A stretch of 7,884 bases of DNA. Origin: Candidatus Hydrogenedentota bacterium (lineage in GTDB: Bacteria > Hydrogenedentota > Hydrogenedentia > Hydrogenedentales > SLHB01). Numbering within the stretch: the first letter of the stretch is position 1; every line of letters starts with the position of its first letter. Positions 1 through 6,291 of the stretch are shown here, one piece after another. The stretch spans positions 1-7,884 of the forward strand of contig JAJDAB010000299.1 of assembly GCA_029262095.1 (NCBI GenBank), in the 5' to 3' direction. The position numbers and the translations under genes were made by a program. The notes under the pieces were generated by a model. The model was not told the DNA's origin. It did not search any database and was given only the letters and a program-made list of their open reading frames with translations.

Positions 1-344
1 CCTGGAATACAGGGCCGGAATTTCAGATTCTTGATGATACCGGCTACGGTCTTGATGCAACGAACATTAACTCATCCGGTGCGCTTTATGATCTCAATCC
101 CCCACGTTCAGTAAAAGTATCCAAACCCGCAGGTGAGTGGAATCGTTACATCATCACAGTTCAAAACGAACGGCTCACCGTCATACTAAACGGCGAACAA
201 ATCCATGATCTAAAACTCGACGAGTCCGAAATGAAAGATCGCCCCGCCGAAGGCCACATCGGCTTTCAAGACGAAGCGAAACGAGTCTGGTATCGAAATG
301 TGCGTATCAAAGAATTGGGCGAGAAGACTGCGGACGCAAAGTAG
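1..344 (+). CDS. DUF1080 (3-keto-disaccharide hydrolase-like) protein, C-terminal part
   Basis: The frame is open from base 3 and ends at TAG 342-344, giving the last 113 residues of a protein whose start lies left of the window. The order WNTGPEFQILDD, GALYDLNPP, GEWNRYIITVQNERLTVILNG, then GHIGFQDE and WYRNVRIKEL is the C-terminal half of the DUF1080 concanavalin-like beta-sandwich. Family knowledge: DUF1080 proteins are usually exported, are abundant in Planctomycetota, Verrucomicrobiota and Bacteroidota, and some cleave 3-keto-glycosides. The signal peptide and any N-terminal domain are outside the window, so export and substrate cannot be judged here. It converges with the sialidase gene, whose stop codon is only six bases away, so no separate terminator fits between them. 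Confidence 0.85.
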   Translation, partial: WNTGPEFQILDDTGYGLDATNINSSGALYDLNPPRSVKVSKPAGEWNRYIITVQNERLTVILNGEQIHDLKLDESEMKDRPAEGHIGFQDEAKRVWYRNVRIKELGEKTADAK

Positions 345-350
345 CCGCTG

Positions 351-1565
351 CTACAAGCCATCTTCGCCATCAGTCAACCACTCGATGTTGAAACGCGCCA
401 GACAGAGATTGGCGGTGTTGTGGTGGTTTTCATCGAAACTGCCTCTTTCGTAGAAACAAAAAATTGACCCGTCTGGTCCCATCGCTAAATCGCTGTATCC
501 GCTGTGTCCAGGTTCAAGTACTTTCATCACGGGCCACGTGCTCCCTTCGTCGTAACTGAGTTTGATCGCGACGTTTTTGCGTTCCGTCGACTCTGTGTTG
601 TGGGGGTTCGCGAAGATGATTCGGTTCTTGGCCGCATCGGGCTTCCTGCTGACGCGAAGAATGCTCCCCATACAGACGGGCTCCGGAAGCCCGTCGTCTA
701 GCCGAACCGGACTCCACTGATTCGCGCCGTTCGGACTGATCGATACTGCTCGGCGTCTACTCCTGGTTTTCCGGTCGAAGGTTTCATTGCGGATGTTGAG
801 CATTACACGGCCGTCCGCGAGTTCGATGGCCACGGTTTCGCTGGGGTTCGTGAGTTCGGGATGATTTACGACGATATCGCCACGCTGCCACGATGCGCCG
901 TGGTCGTCACTGTAGATAACCGAAACAGCGGAAGGACGATGCGCGCCGCCGCCCGTACCGGTCGATAGCCATACGGGAACCAAGAGTCGTCCGTTGCGCA
1001 ATTGAATTCCGTGGCCGGGTCCGGTTGCGATTACTTTCCAATTGTATTCTGCGCGAAAGGCCTCGAAGGTCGTCGTGATGTCCGCAGGTTTTGTAAACGT
1101 TTGCCCATCATCATCACTGCGCATGTAATAACAACGGGCATACTCGATGCAATAGAGAAAATGGATTGATTCGGAGCTCTGATCGACGAGGGCAACTGGA
1201 TTGTTGATTGTCAAGCTGTCGGAGCCGCTGAAGCCTTGCTCAACGGCAATGGAATTGCGTTGCGCGTCTTGGGGCGGTATTACCAGATTCGTAGGTGGAC
1301 TCCACGTCTGTCCGCCATCCGTACTGCGGCGCATCAGAATATCGATCTTCGCCCAGTCGGCGCCCTTTCGATCTTCGGGCAATTCGCGTGCTTCACAATA
1401 GGCGATCACCGTTCCCTTCGACGTCACAACGACTCCAGGAATTCGATATAGGTCGTATCCCCCCTCTTGCGCCGTAAAGAGATTCTGTTTCTCCAGGACT
1501 GGCTCGGCGGCGAATGCCGAAGAGACAAGGCCGACACCCATTAAAATTGTTACTAAAACCTTCAT
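351..1565 (-). CDS. exported exo-alpha-sialidase-like protein (GH33/BNR repeat)
   Basis: 404 residues. The ATG at 1563-1565 is chosen because AGGAG lies five bases upstream and the protein then begins with a clean signal peptide (residues 1-19, cleavage near AFA/AEP); the longer frame to 1769 adds an unlikely polar leader. The fold is a six-bladed sialidase propeller: YRIP at 40-43 supplies the first triad arginine (R41), and four Asp boxes are visible at 81-88 (STDGGQTW), 150-157, 219-226 and 337-344. The SETVAIEL segment (likely Glu243), R259 in LNIRN, R304 in GSILRVS and Y357 in SGYSDL match the usual Glu/Arg/Arg/Tyr positions, and an acidic loop at 61-70 could give the acid/base Asp. It should act outside the cytoplasm, releasing terminal sialic acid or a related sugar; planctomycete relatives are often annotated sialidase without a tested substrate. 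The gene is divergent from the membrane sulfatase-like gene. Confidence 0.9.
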   Translation of the reverse strand: MKVLVTILMGVGLVSSAFAAEPVLEKQNLFTAQEGGYDLYRIPGVVVTSKGTVIAYCEARELPEDRKGADWAKIDILMRRSTDGGQTWSPPTNLVIPPQDAQRNSIAVEQGFSGSDSLTINNPVALVDQSSESIHFLYCIEYARCYYMRSDDDGQTFTKPADITTTFEAFRAEYNWKVIATGPGHGIQLRNGRLLVPVWLSTGTGGGAHRPSAVSVIYSDDHGASWQRGDIVVNHPELTNPSETVAIELADGRVMLNIRNETFDRKTRSRRRAVSISPNGANQWSPVRLDDGLPEPVCMGSILRVSRKPDAAKNRIIFANPHNTESTERKNVAIKLSYDEGSTWPVMKVLEPGHSGYSDLAMGPDGSIFCFYERGSFDENHHNTANLCLARFNIEWLTDGEDGL

Positions 1566-1698
1566 TCGTGCTCCTGGTTTGTGCTCGCTAAACATCGGTC
1601 TTAATCGCGTGGTCACACGAATAGTAACATCACTTCGGTCTCGCTTTGAAAGGTGGATGGAACATATTTGGGCACTATGCATTCCACGTGTTTCACCG

Positions 1699-1707
1699 TG
1701 GTACAAT
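1699..1707 (+). promoter_or_regulatory. candidate extended -10 promoter for the membrane sulfatase-like gene
   Basis: TG at 1699-1700, one base, then TACAAT at 1702-1707 resembles an extended -10 element. It lies 14 bases before an AAGGAAG ribosome-binding site (1721-1727) and 30 bases before the GTG start at 1737. No good -35 box is visible. CCACG/CGTGG (arms 1684-1688 and 1697-1701) overlaps it and could be an operator. Prediction by eye only. Confidence 0.3.
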
Positions 1708-1736
1708 CGAACACTTCGACAAGGAAGCCTATCGCC

Positions 1737-3212
1737 GTGTTTCAACGTATCCGTTTTCTGCCCATTCATCCATTCTTATTTGCCATGTATCCCCTCGTGT
1801 TTCTTTACGCGAACAACGCGGGAAACACGGATCTCGAAGTTTTGACGAGGCCTGTATTGACCGTGGCTATCGTAACTGTTTGCCTCGTCATTTTGTGTTG
1901 GGCGATCGTTCGCGATATGCGTGTCGCGTGCAGTATGGCATCGACGGCCGTCATTGCATTCTTCATCCTCTGGAGCCCAATCACGAAAGACCTGCTGGTG
2001 GCTGACGTCGCCATCCCAGGATGGAGCCCTGTGATCCCGAAGATTGCGTACATTGCGATCGTGTCGATCTTAATCTTTTGGTTCGGATTCAAGCGGCCTT
2101 CTCCTTTGCCTGTCACATTCGCTTTCAATGCCACAGCCTTTGCCATGATTGTGATGGCACTCTTGCCTCTCCGAACTGAACTCAGCGCGAAGTTCGAGGC
2201 CGACGGACCACGCACGGTCGCGAGTCTGGTCGTCGAACCGGACCCGGAAGGCCCAATGGGTCCGCGGCCAAACGTGTTTTTCATTATCCTGGATGCGTAT
2301 GGTCGGCGTGACGTTTTGCTTGATGAATTCGACTACGATAACTCGCCGTTTTTGAACTCGATGCAAGAAAAAGGATTCTTCGTAGTTCCGAAATCTCAGG
2401 CTGACTATCCGTACACCCTGATGTCTGTTCCGTCATGTCTTCAAATGGTGCGTGTCGATGATTTCGATATGGCACGGCAAGGTGGCAAAAGCCTGCGACA
2501 CATGATGTACGACGGCCCGGTTCACGATACGTTTCGGGCGCAACGTTATAGCGTGTGCGCGATATCAACCGGTTTTTCCCCGATCGAACCTACGCTAGCT
2601 GTTGATGTACTCGTGCGCCCAGGTTTTTTCGCGCCTATGGCGGGGGAATTTGAAGCGCATGTTTTGAATCGTACGCCGCTACCGGATTTCTTTCAGTCGG
2701 TCGGTATAGATTTGGTCAACCACATGTGGCGGCAGAAGATTCTGCACTCCATTCGAAATATTCACGCGCCGTTGATGATGGATGTTGAGAAACCGATTTT
2801 TGTTCAGGCGCACATTCTGAGTCCGCATAACCCCTACGTTTTCGATGCGGAGGGCAATCCGTACGAACCGACTACGGAATTCGCGTTGGATGAAACCGGG
2901 CAAAGTAACCAGGAGACGCGGCGCCGCGAGTACATTGCCCAGCTTCAAGGCTTGAACGGCTTCATTGAACGAGAGATCGATCTCATTCTTGCCGAATCCA
3001 CGAGTCCCCCGGTGATTGTTATCATTTCCGATCATGGGCCCCCGGCCAGCCTAACGACGGAGGCGGGCCGTCTCGCGAATTTGTGCATGCTGCACCTCCC
3101 CGGGATTGAACCGGATCAGATTCCGCAGGATCTCCATCTTGTTAACCTTTTTCGGTTGTTATTCAACCTGTACTTTGAAGCCGAACTGCCGATGCTGGAC
3201 GACATTGCTTAG
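1737..3212 (+). CDS. membrane-anchored alkaline phosphatase/sulfatase-superfamily protein
   Basis: 491 residues from GTG 1737. That start has AAGGAAG nine bases upstream and places HPFLFAMYPLVFLYANN near the N-terminus, as in relatives I remember; ATG 1653 would add 28 unconvincing residues. About five membrane helices are visible (roughly 8-24, 40-58, 64-80, 99-117, 126-144), followed by a soluble domain. NVFFIILDAYGRRDVL at 179-194 carries the first metal-binding Asp (D186), YPYTLMSVPS at 224-233 holds the expected Thr/Ser nucleophile region (T227 likely), SPHNPYVFD at 362-370 carries a catalytic-type His (H364), and VIVIISDHG at 426-434 is the SDH metal site (D432, H433). The layout resembles LTA-synthase or phosphoethanolamine-transferase-like enzymes, facing outward from the membrane. 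There is no Cys-x-Pro-x-Arg sulfatase signature, so a phosphotransferase or unknown role is at least as likely. It stops right after LPMLDDIA, where I would expect a further 20-30 residues. Confidence 0.8.
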   Translation: MFQRIRFLPIHPFLFAMYPLVFLYANNAGNTDLEVLTRPVLTVAIVTVCLVILCWAIVRDMRVACSMASTAVIAFFILWSPITKDLLVADVAIPGWSPVIPKIAYIAIVSILIFWFGFKRPSPLPVTFAFNATAFAMIVMALLPLRTELSAKFEADGPRTVASLVVEPDPEGPMGPRPNVFFIILDAYGRRDVLLDEFDYDNSPFLNSMQEKGFFVVPKSQADYPYTLMSVPSCLQMVRVDDFDMARQGGKSLRHMMYDGPVHDTFRAQRYSVCAISTGFSPIEPTLAVDVLVRPGFFAPMAGEFEAHVLNRTPLPDFFQSVGIDLVNHMWRQKILHSIRNIHAPLMMDVEKPIFVQAHILSPHNPYVFDAEGNPYEPTTEFALDETGQSNQETRRREYIAQLQGLNGFIEREIDLILAESTSPPVIVIISDHGPPASLTTEAGRLANLCMLHLPGIEPDQIPQDLHLVNLFRLLFNLYFEAELPMLDDIA

Positions 3213-3321
3213 ATCGCACACACCCGCTCCATCGTCGCACAATTGCTTGAGTTGGCACGGCATGGCTGTGGCTGATAATCTCTTGCAGTTGCTGTCGTAG
3301 TCGAATGCGGCGACACGCTTG

Positions 3322-3362
3322 GGAGACGAATGGGGCCTGGTGGCCCTCCTGGTCTTCAAAAC
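3322..3362 (+). pseudogene. selC: 5' half of a selenocysteine tRNA gene, interrupted in the anticodon arm
   Basis: The segment folds as the first half of a tRNA-Sec: acceptor strand GGAGACGA (3322-3329), linker AT, D stem GGGGCC/GGCCCT (3332-3337, 3342-3347, six pairs including one G-T) closed by the four-base loop TGGT, then CTGGT (3349-3353) and loop CTTCAAA (3354-3360) with anticodon TCA at 3356-3358. The 6-bp D stem with a 4-base loop and the TCA anticodon are hallmarks of bacterial tRNA-Sec. The returning anticodon strand should read ACCAG but reads ACGAT, and no long variable arm, T arm or TCGTCTCC acceptor partner follows before the recombinase gene. The match therefore breaks at about 3362. 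The simplest reading is that an element integrated into the anticodon loop, leaving the 5' half here; the completed tRNA or its 3' half should lie at the far end. A tRNA-finding covariance search was not possible. Confidence 0.6.
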
Positions 3363-3522
3363 GATCGGCGAACTGAGACAAGCGCAAAGGTTCTAAGCCC
3401 GAATACCAGCACCATTTAGAAATTGATATACCGATGCTGCGAGGGCAATGTCACACTGGCGTCACAACCCCGATCGAATTTTCCTTCTGTTTGCTACCTA
3501 CAACCATCCGAGGGATGCTTGT

Positions 3523-4599
3523 ATGGCGACCATCCGAAAACGCCAAACGCTAAAAGGTCATGTCCGGTATCAAGCGCAAGTCCGCAAGTCCGGTCATCCG
3601 CACAAATCCGCTACGTTCAAACGTAAGTCCGACGCGATTGAATGGGCGGCCGGAGTCGAAACACTCATTATCCATGCCAAGTACTTTCCCAAACGCAAAT
3701 TGCGCCCTCACACAGTGCACGACACCATCGAGCGATATCTACGGGAAGTCATGCCCGAAAAGCGGGAGAGTACACGTGAATCGCAACAACTTTTGTTGAG
3801 TTGGTGGGATAGGGATATCGGACAGCGCAATCTAAATGACGTAACCCCAGCGTTATTATCGGAACGTCGACAGAAGTTTCTAGCAACGCCTGGCAGAAAC
3901 GGAGGCCAACGCAGCCCAGCGATCGCCAATCGATACATGGCCACGCTTTCCCACGTTTTCACTGTTGCGATTCGCGAATGGGAATGGACCGACGAAAACC
4001 CGTGCCAGCGTATCAAGAAATTGCGAGAGCCACGCGGACGCACACGTCATTTGTCGAAAGAGGAACGAATGCGATTGCTTCGTGCGTGTAAGGAGAACGG
4101 GAATCGTTGTTTGTACGCCATAGTCGTCGTCGCTCTCATGACAGGAATGAGGAGAGGCGAAATCTTGTCTTTGTGCTGGCGTGACGTTGATTTCAAGAAT
4201 GCGCGCGTAGTAGTTCGGGAGTCGAAGAACGGCGAAACGCGAACGATTCCTCTGGTAGGTTCCGGCTATGAACTAATATGCGACCTACGTAAGCTTCCGA
4301 AAGACAAATCCGATTTGGTGTTTCCAGTTCCACCAGGTCAGGCCTTCAGCCGCCATCGACTCGACATTCGCCGTGCTTGGGATAAAGCGACGCGCGCTGC
4401 CGGTATTGAGGATTTTCGGTTTCATGACCTTCGGCACACATTCGCGTCTGACCTTGCCGAAAAAGGGGCAAACTTAACGACAATTAGTGCTCTGTTGGGA
4501 CACAAGACACTGCAAATGGTAAAGCGATATACACACTTAAGAGAGGAACACGGGCGGCTCGAATTGGAAAAACTAGTCTCAAACGTTGTTGTCAGCTAG
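3523..4599 (+). CDS. tyrosine recombinase / site-specific integrase (complete)
   Basis: 358 residues from ATG 3523, chosen for GAGGGA seven bases upstream and a typical integrase opening (MATIRKR, then RYQAQVRKSG); an upstream ATG at 3448 adds 25 unlikely residues. Order: N-terminal arm-binding-like segment (1-55), SAM-like core-binding domain (about 62-160), catalytic domain (about 175-345). All catalytic residues are present: R210 in TGMRRGEI, K235 in ESKNGETR, H301 and R304 in HDLRHTFAS, H327 in LLGHKTL and Y336 in KRYTHL. It should break and rejoin DNA at attachment sites through a 3'-phosphotyrosine. It starts about 160 bases beyond the broken tRNA-Sec and reads away from it, as element integrases normally do. 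It may therefore recombine at the tRNA-Sec anticodon loop. It looks intact. Confidence 0.92.
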   Translation: MATIRKRQTLKGHVRYQAQVRKSGHPHKSATFKRKSDAIEWAAGVETLIIHAKYFPKRKLRPHTVHDTIERYLREVMPEKRESTRESQQLLLSWWDRDIGQRNLNDVTPALLSERRQKFLATPGRNGGQRSPAIANRYMATLSHVFTVAIREWEWTDENPCQRIKKLREPRGRTRHLSKEERMRLLRACKENGNRCLYAIVVVALMTGMRRGEILSLCWRDVDFKNARVVVRESKNGETRTIPLVGSGYELICDLRKLPKDKSDLVFPVPPGQAFSRHRLDIRRAWDKATRAAGIEDFRFHDLRHTFASDLAEKGANLTTISALLGHKTLQMVKRYTHLREEHGRLELEKLVSNVVVS

Positions 4600-4702
4600 G
4601 TGATGCAGAACCGTCGTTACTTGGGAGCTTGGTCATTCTGACATTCGTGTTTCTGAGTCGTATGCACATCTAGCGCCTGAGACGGTGAAGATGGACAGGT
4701 AA

Positions 4703-4727
4703 GAGGGCCTAAGCACCTAAGCCCAAA
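4703..4727 (+). repeat. CCTAAG/GCCCAAA repeat, copy 0
   Basis: GAGGG, CCTAAG, two bases, CCTAAGCCCAAA. The same order is seen at 4791-4817 and 5692-5717. The copy starts GGGC and ends GCCC, so its ends can pair. Unlike the other two copies, it is not followed by a GCGCAA hairpin; a further GTCCTTAG follows at 4731-4738. Confidence 0.6.
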
Positions 4728-4790
4728 TTGGTCCTTAGAATAGATGGAAGGACGCTGGGTCCCATGGGAAGAGTTCGGCGTTGGGAATCT

Positions 4791-4842
4791 TAAGCGCCTT
4801 AGGTCCTTATGCCCAAAAGGTACAGCTGCGCAAAGCGCTAGG
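4791..4842 (+). repeat. CCTAAG/GCCCAAA repeat, copy 1, with GCGC hairpin
   Basis: CGCCTTAGGTCCTTATGCCCAAA (here described in parts) at 4795-4817 is followed ten bases later by GCGC-AAA-GCGC and then TAGG. It aligns without gaps to 5691-5742, exactly 900 bases away, at about two thirds of 52 positions. It sits downstream of the hypothetical gene 4933-5424 on that gene's strand, while the 5691 copy sits upstream of it. Confidence 0.6.
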
Positions 4843-4932
4843 GCTGAAGAGGTTCGAGGTCCTACGACCACCTTCGCCATTCCCAAGCCAAATCATTGCC
4901 ATAGCTCGGGGGCGTTCTAGGGGGGCAGGCCA

Positions 4933-5424
4933 TCACGACTGACCATCTTCCTGGGACATCTTCGCTGTGCCCCTTTTTCTTGTGACAAGCAGAAGAATAA
5001 CTTCGTTTATTTCTTTTCTTATTGACAGCTGTTCAGCGGTCAGTTTCCTTTTTCTGAACGTACTATAGAGAAAACCCCTCTGCCAATCATCGACCCAATC
5101 TTTTCGGTGGACGAAGTCGATGAGATCTGGATTCGGAGCCTTACCAATATCCTGCCGTATTCTACCAATGCAATCAAATATCTTCTTGCTTTCCATTTCC
5201 AGGAATTTGTTGACACATACATTTCCAACCAATGCCGAATTGCCGTTTTCCGAATTGATCAGATGGCAAAGTTCGTTTATTGGAAAATGTCCACAGAGGC
5301 ACGTATCCGGTTCTTCCGATTGTTCAATACAATCAATTTCCCACTCGGACTTCGCTTCATCCCAGCTGTCAGCGACACTGAGTTCAAGGATTCTTTCTAT
5401 TAGTTGAAATCTATTGGTGCTCAT
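4933..5424 (-). CDS. hypothetical protein with a Cys/His motif (possible zinc binder)
   Basis: 163 residues from ATG 5422-5424 to TGA 4933-4935. I do not recognise the family by name. The central segment CLCGHFPINELCHLINSENGN...VGNVCVNKF carries C42, C44, H46, C53/H54 and C70 plus a conserved-looking Asn/Gly pattern; I recall similar C-x-C-G...N...VG..C proteins among phage and mobile-element hypotheticals, which suggests a small metal-stabilised domain. The C-terminal part (about 104-150) is basic and helical (VDDWQRGFLYSTFRKRKLT, then AEQLSIRKEINEVI). There is no signal peptide or membrane segment, so it is probably cytoplasmic. No clear Shine-Dalgarno precedes the ATG; a 12-bp tandem repeat runs up to and into the start codon. 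The gene is flanked by repeat copies at 4791 and 5692, like a single-gene cassette. Codon usage and protein composition look genuine, unlike the antisense frames. Confidence 0.75.
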   Translation of the reverse strand: MSTNRFQLIERILELSVADSWDEAKSEWEIDCIEQSEEPDTCLCGHFPINELCHLINSENGNSALVGNVCVNKFLEMESKKIFDCIGRIRQDIGKAPNPDLIDFVHRKDWVDDWQRGFLYSTFRKRKLTAEQLSIRKEINEVILLLVTRKRGTAKMSQEDGQS

Positions 5425-5446
5425 AGGTCACAGTATAGATCACAGT
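5423..5446 (-). repeat. 12-bp tandem repeat at the start of the hypothetical gene
   Basis: Read on the - strand, ACTGTGATCTAT is followed directly by ACTGTGACCTAT (11 of 12 identical), and the last AT belongs to the start codon ATG. TATACT bridges the two units and could be a -10 box, which would make the transcript nearly leaderless. It may be an operator or a slippage product. Confidence 0.55.
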
Positions 5447-5527
5447 TGCTGCCCAATGACCAGCGTAACTAACCTGTACTCGAGAATGCTACCAGTGTTC
5501 AGGTTAGAACCGATCTGCTGGGCCGCA
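5447..5527. repeat. 81-bp composite inverted repeat with two pairs of arms
   Basis: Outer arms TGCTGCCCA (5447-5455) and TGGGCCGCA (5519-5527) pair at 8 of 9 positions. Inner arms CTAACCTG (5469-5476) and CAGGTTAG (5500-5507) pair perfectly. Gaps between outer and inner arms are 13 and 11 bases and the central spacer is 23 bases. Two nested arm pairs of this size recall integron attC folding; GCCCAAT and GCTGGGC each match six of seven positions of the attC R boxes RYYYAAC and GTTRRRY. The repeat lies just upstream of the hypothetical gene, so an operator role is also possible. Confidence 0.55.
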
Positions 5528-5690
5528 CCCCGTTTCTGTATCAAACTATGTGTTCGGAATTGGGCTTTTGAGGTCCTTGTTATGTACCCCCCCCCGCGCC
5601 AAAGTTGTCGAACAGTCTACTCCAATGCACCCAAGCAGCATTGCGCGCGGAACGTGCGGTTCCTGACGAGCACTAGAGCGAGGCAGTCAG

Positions 5691-5742
5691 GGAGGGTCCT
5701 AAGGCCCTAAGCCCAAACGAGTCAGGGCCGCAATGCGCCAGG
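5691..5742 (+). repeat. CCTAAG/GCCCAAA repeat, copy 2, with GCGC-like hairpin
   Basis: GGGT, CCTAAG, two bases, CCTAAGCCCAAA ends at 5717, then after the same ten-base gap as copy 1 comes CCGCAATGCGCCAGG (5728-5742). AGTCAGGG occurs at both sides of the CCTAAG part. The copy sits upstream of the hypothetical gene, pairing with copy 1 downstream of it. Confidence 0.6.
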
Positions 5743-5832
5743 TTGATCTTGGGGGGCTAAGGATTTTGGATCCATCTTGCAACTCCACATTGTTCGGTCG
5801 GATCATCGCCTGAGTCCAGAGTCCTCTACGCC

Positions 5833-5864
5833 GAACGCAACATTAGAGGTTTAATCTTGCGTTC
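5833..5864. repeat. 32-bp dyad, 13-bp arms around a 6-base centre
   Basis: GAACGCAACATTA (5833-5845), centre GAGGTT (5846-5851), TAATCTTGCGTTC (5852-5864). The arms are inverted copies at 12 of 13 positions, with a single C/C mismatch. No T-run follows on either strand, so a terminator is unlikely. Two inverted arms of 11-13 bp around a 6-8 base centre is the geometry of Xer/dif, lox and FRT crossover sites. CTTGCGTTC from the right arm recurs at 7278-7286, just upstream of the second recombinase. Confidence 0.6.
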
Positions 5865-5995
5865 AGATCGTGCTTACATTCGACTCGTGGGATACCGATT
5901 CAGGAAGCGATATATCGGCTGCATCGGGCCCTATTTCGCAATAGTTGACGTTCATAGTGCTCGAAGTAATCTGCGACTTATGGAGGTGTTCTCTT

Positions 5996-6178
5996 ATGGT
6001 ATGGACGAAGAAAATGGAATGTGAGAAGTGCGGAGCAGAATATATGGTGTCAGAACACAAGCATCCGGCCCGCGATAAGGGGACCATCGTTTGTGAATGC
6101 GGTCATGAGATATTCGAGTGGAATTGTGCTGCATTGTACTCTTGGGAACGTATCGAGGCTGACGAAGGTTCGGACTAA
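5996..6178 (+). CDS. small zinc-ribbon protein (60 residues)
   Basis: The ATG at 5996 is chosen because GGAGGTG (5982-5988) lies seven bases upstream, one of the best ribosome-binding sites in the window; the longer frame from 5945 lacks such a signal. C9-x-x-C12 and C33-x-C35 form a probable four-cysteine zinc knuckle pair, with basic and acidic residues between (SEHKHPARDKGT) and WNCAALYSWERIE after it. Similar stand-alone short proteins with C..C and C.CG followed by a Trp-Asn segment are familiar as uncharacterised proteins in many genomes; no function is known to me. It may bind nucleic acid or another protein. It is monocistronic, opposite in strand to its left neighbour, and surrounded by repeats, as a mobile single-gene cassette would be. 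Confidence 0.75.
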   Translation: MVWTKKMECEKCGAEYMVSEHKHPARDKGTIVCECGHEIFEWNCAALYSWERIEADEGSD

Positions 6179-6291
6179 CTACATGATCCGATTGGGGCTA
6201 ATTGTGATGTCCGATCCGGAACGTATATTCTGCGCCGTGTTGTCAGGGTAAGTCCCAGAGTGCCGCTGAGAATGGTCCTGCGTGTAAGAAT

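Larger units (their letters stand above)
4600..4932. other. non-coding stretch between integrase and hypothetical gene, with two repeats
   Basis: No convincing gene is seen on either strand; the 89-codon minus-strand frame at 4617-4886 is low-complexity in character and has no recognisable motif. The stretch holds two copies of the CCTAAG/GCCCAAA repeat (4703-4727 and 4791-4842) and a perfect 10-bp palindrome TCCCATGGGA near 4760. There is no T-tracted hairpin that would serve as an obvious terminator for either convergent gene. Confidence 0.5.
5425..5995. other. 571-bp divergent intergenic region, structured and non-coding
   Basis: It lies between the start of the - strand hypothetical gene and the start of the + strand zinc-ribbon gene. 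The + frame at 5414-5710 has no recognisable motif and runs through repeats, so I do not call it. Contents: tandem repeat (5423-5446), composite inverted repeat (5447-5527), a run of nine C at 5587-5595, GGAAC/GTTCC (5649-5663), repeat copy 2 (5692-5742) and the 32-bp dyad (5833-5864). Confidence 0.5.

Noticed and set aside
4617..4886. 89-codon - strand frame downstream of the integrase
   Set aside because: No motif, and it overlaps repeat copies 0 and 1.
5107..5407. Overlapping + strand frames of 95-98 codons
   Set aside because: They are antisense to the hypothetical gene 4933-5424, whose protein has clear conserved-type motifs; these do not.
5694..5705. GGTCCTAAGG as a 23S rRNA or homing-endonuclease site
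   Set aside because: Ten bases match the conserved 23S core cut by I-CeuI, but the flanking bases do not, and the motif belongs to the local CCTAAG repeat family.
5414..5710. 98-codon + strand open frame
   Set aside because: It runs through the composite inverted repeat, a nine-C run and repeat copy 2, has no motif, and lacks a clear ribosome-binding site.
5833..5864. Rho-independent terminator
   Set aside because: The hairpin is strong, but no T-run follows on either strand and no gene ends beside it.
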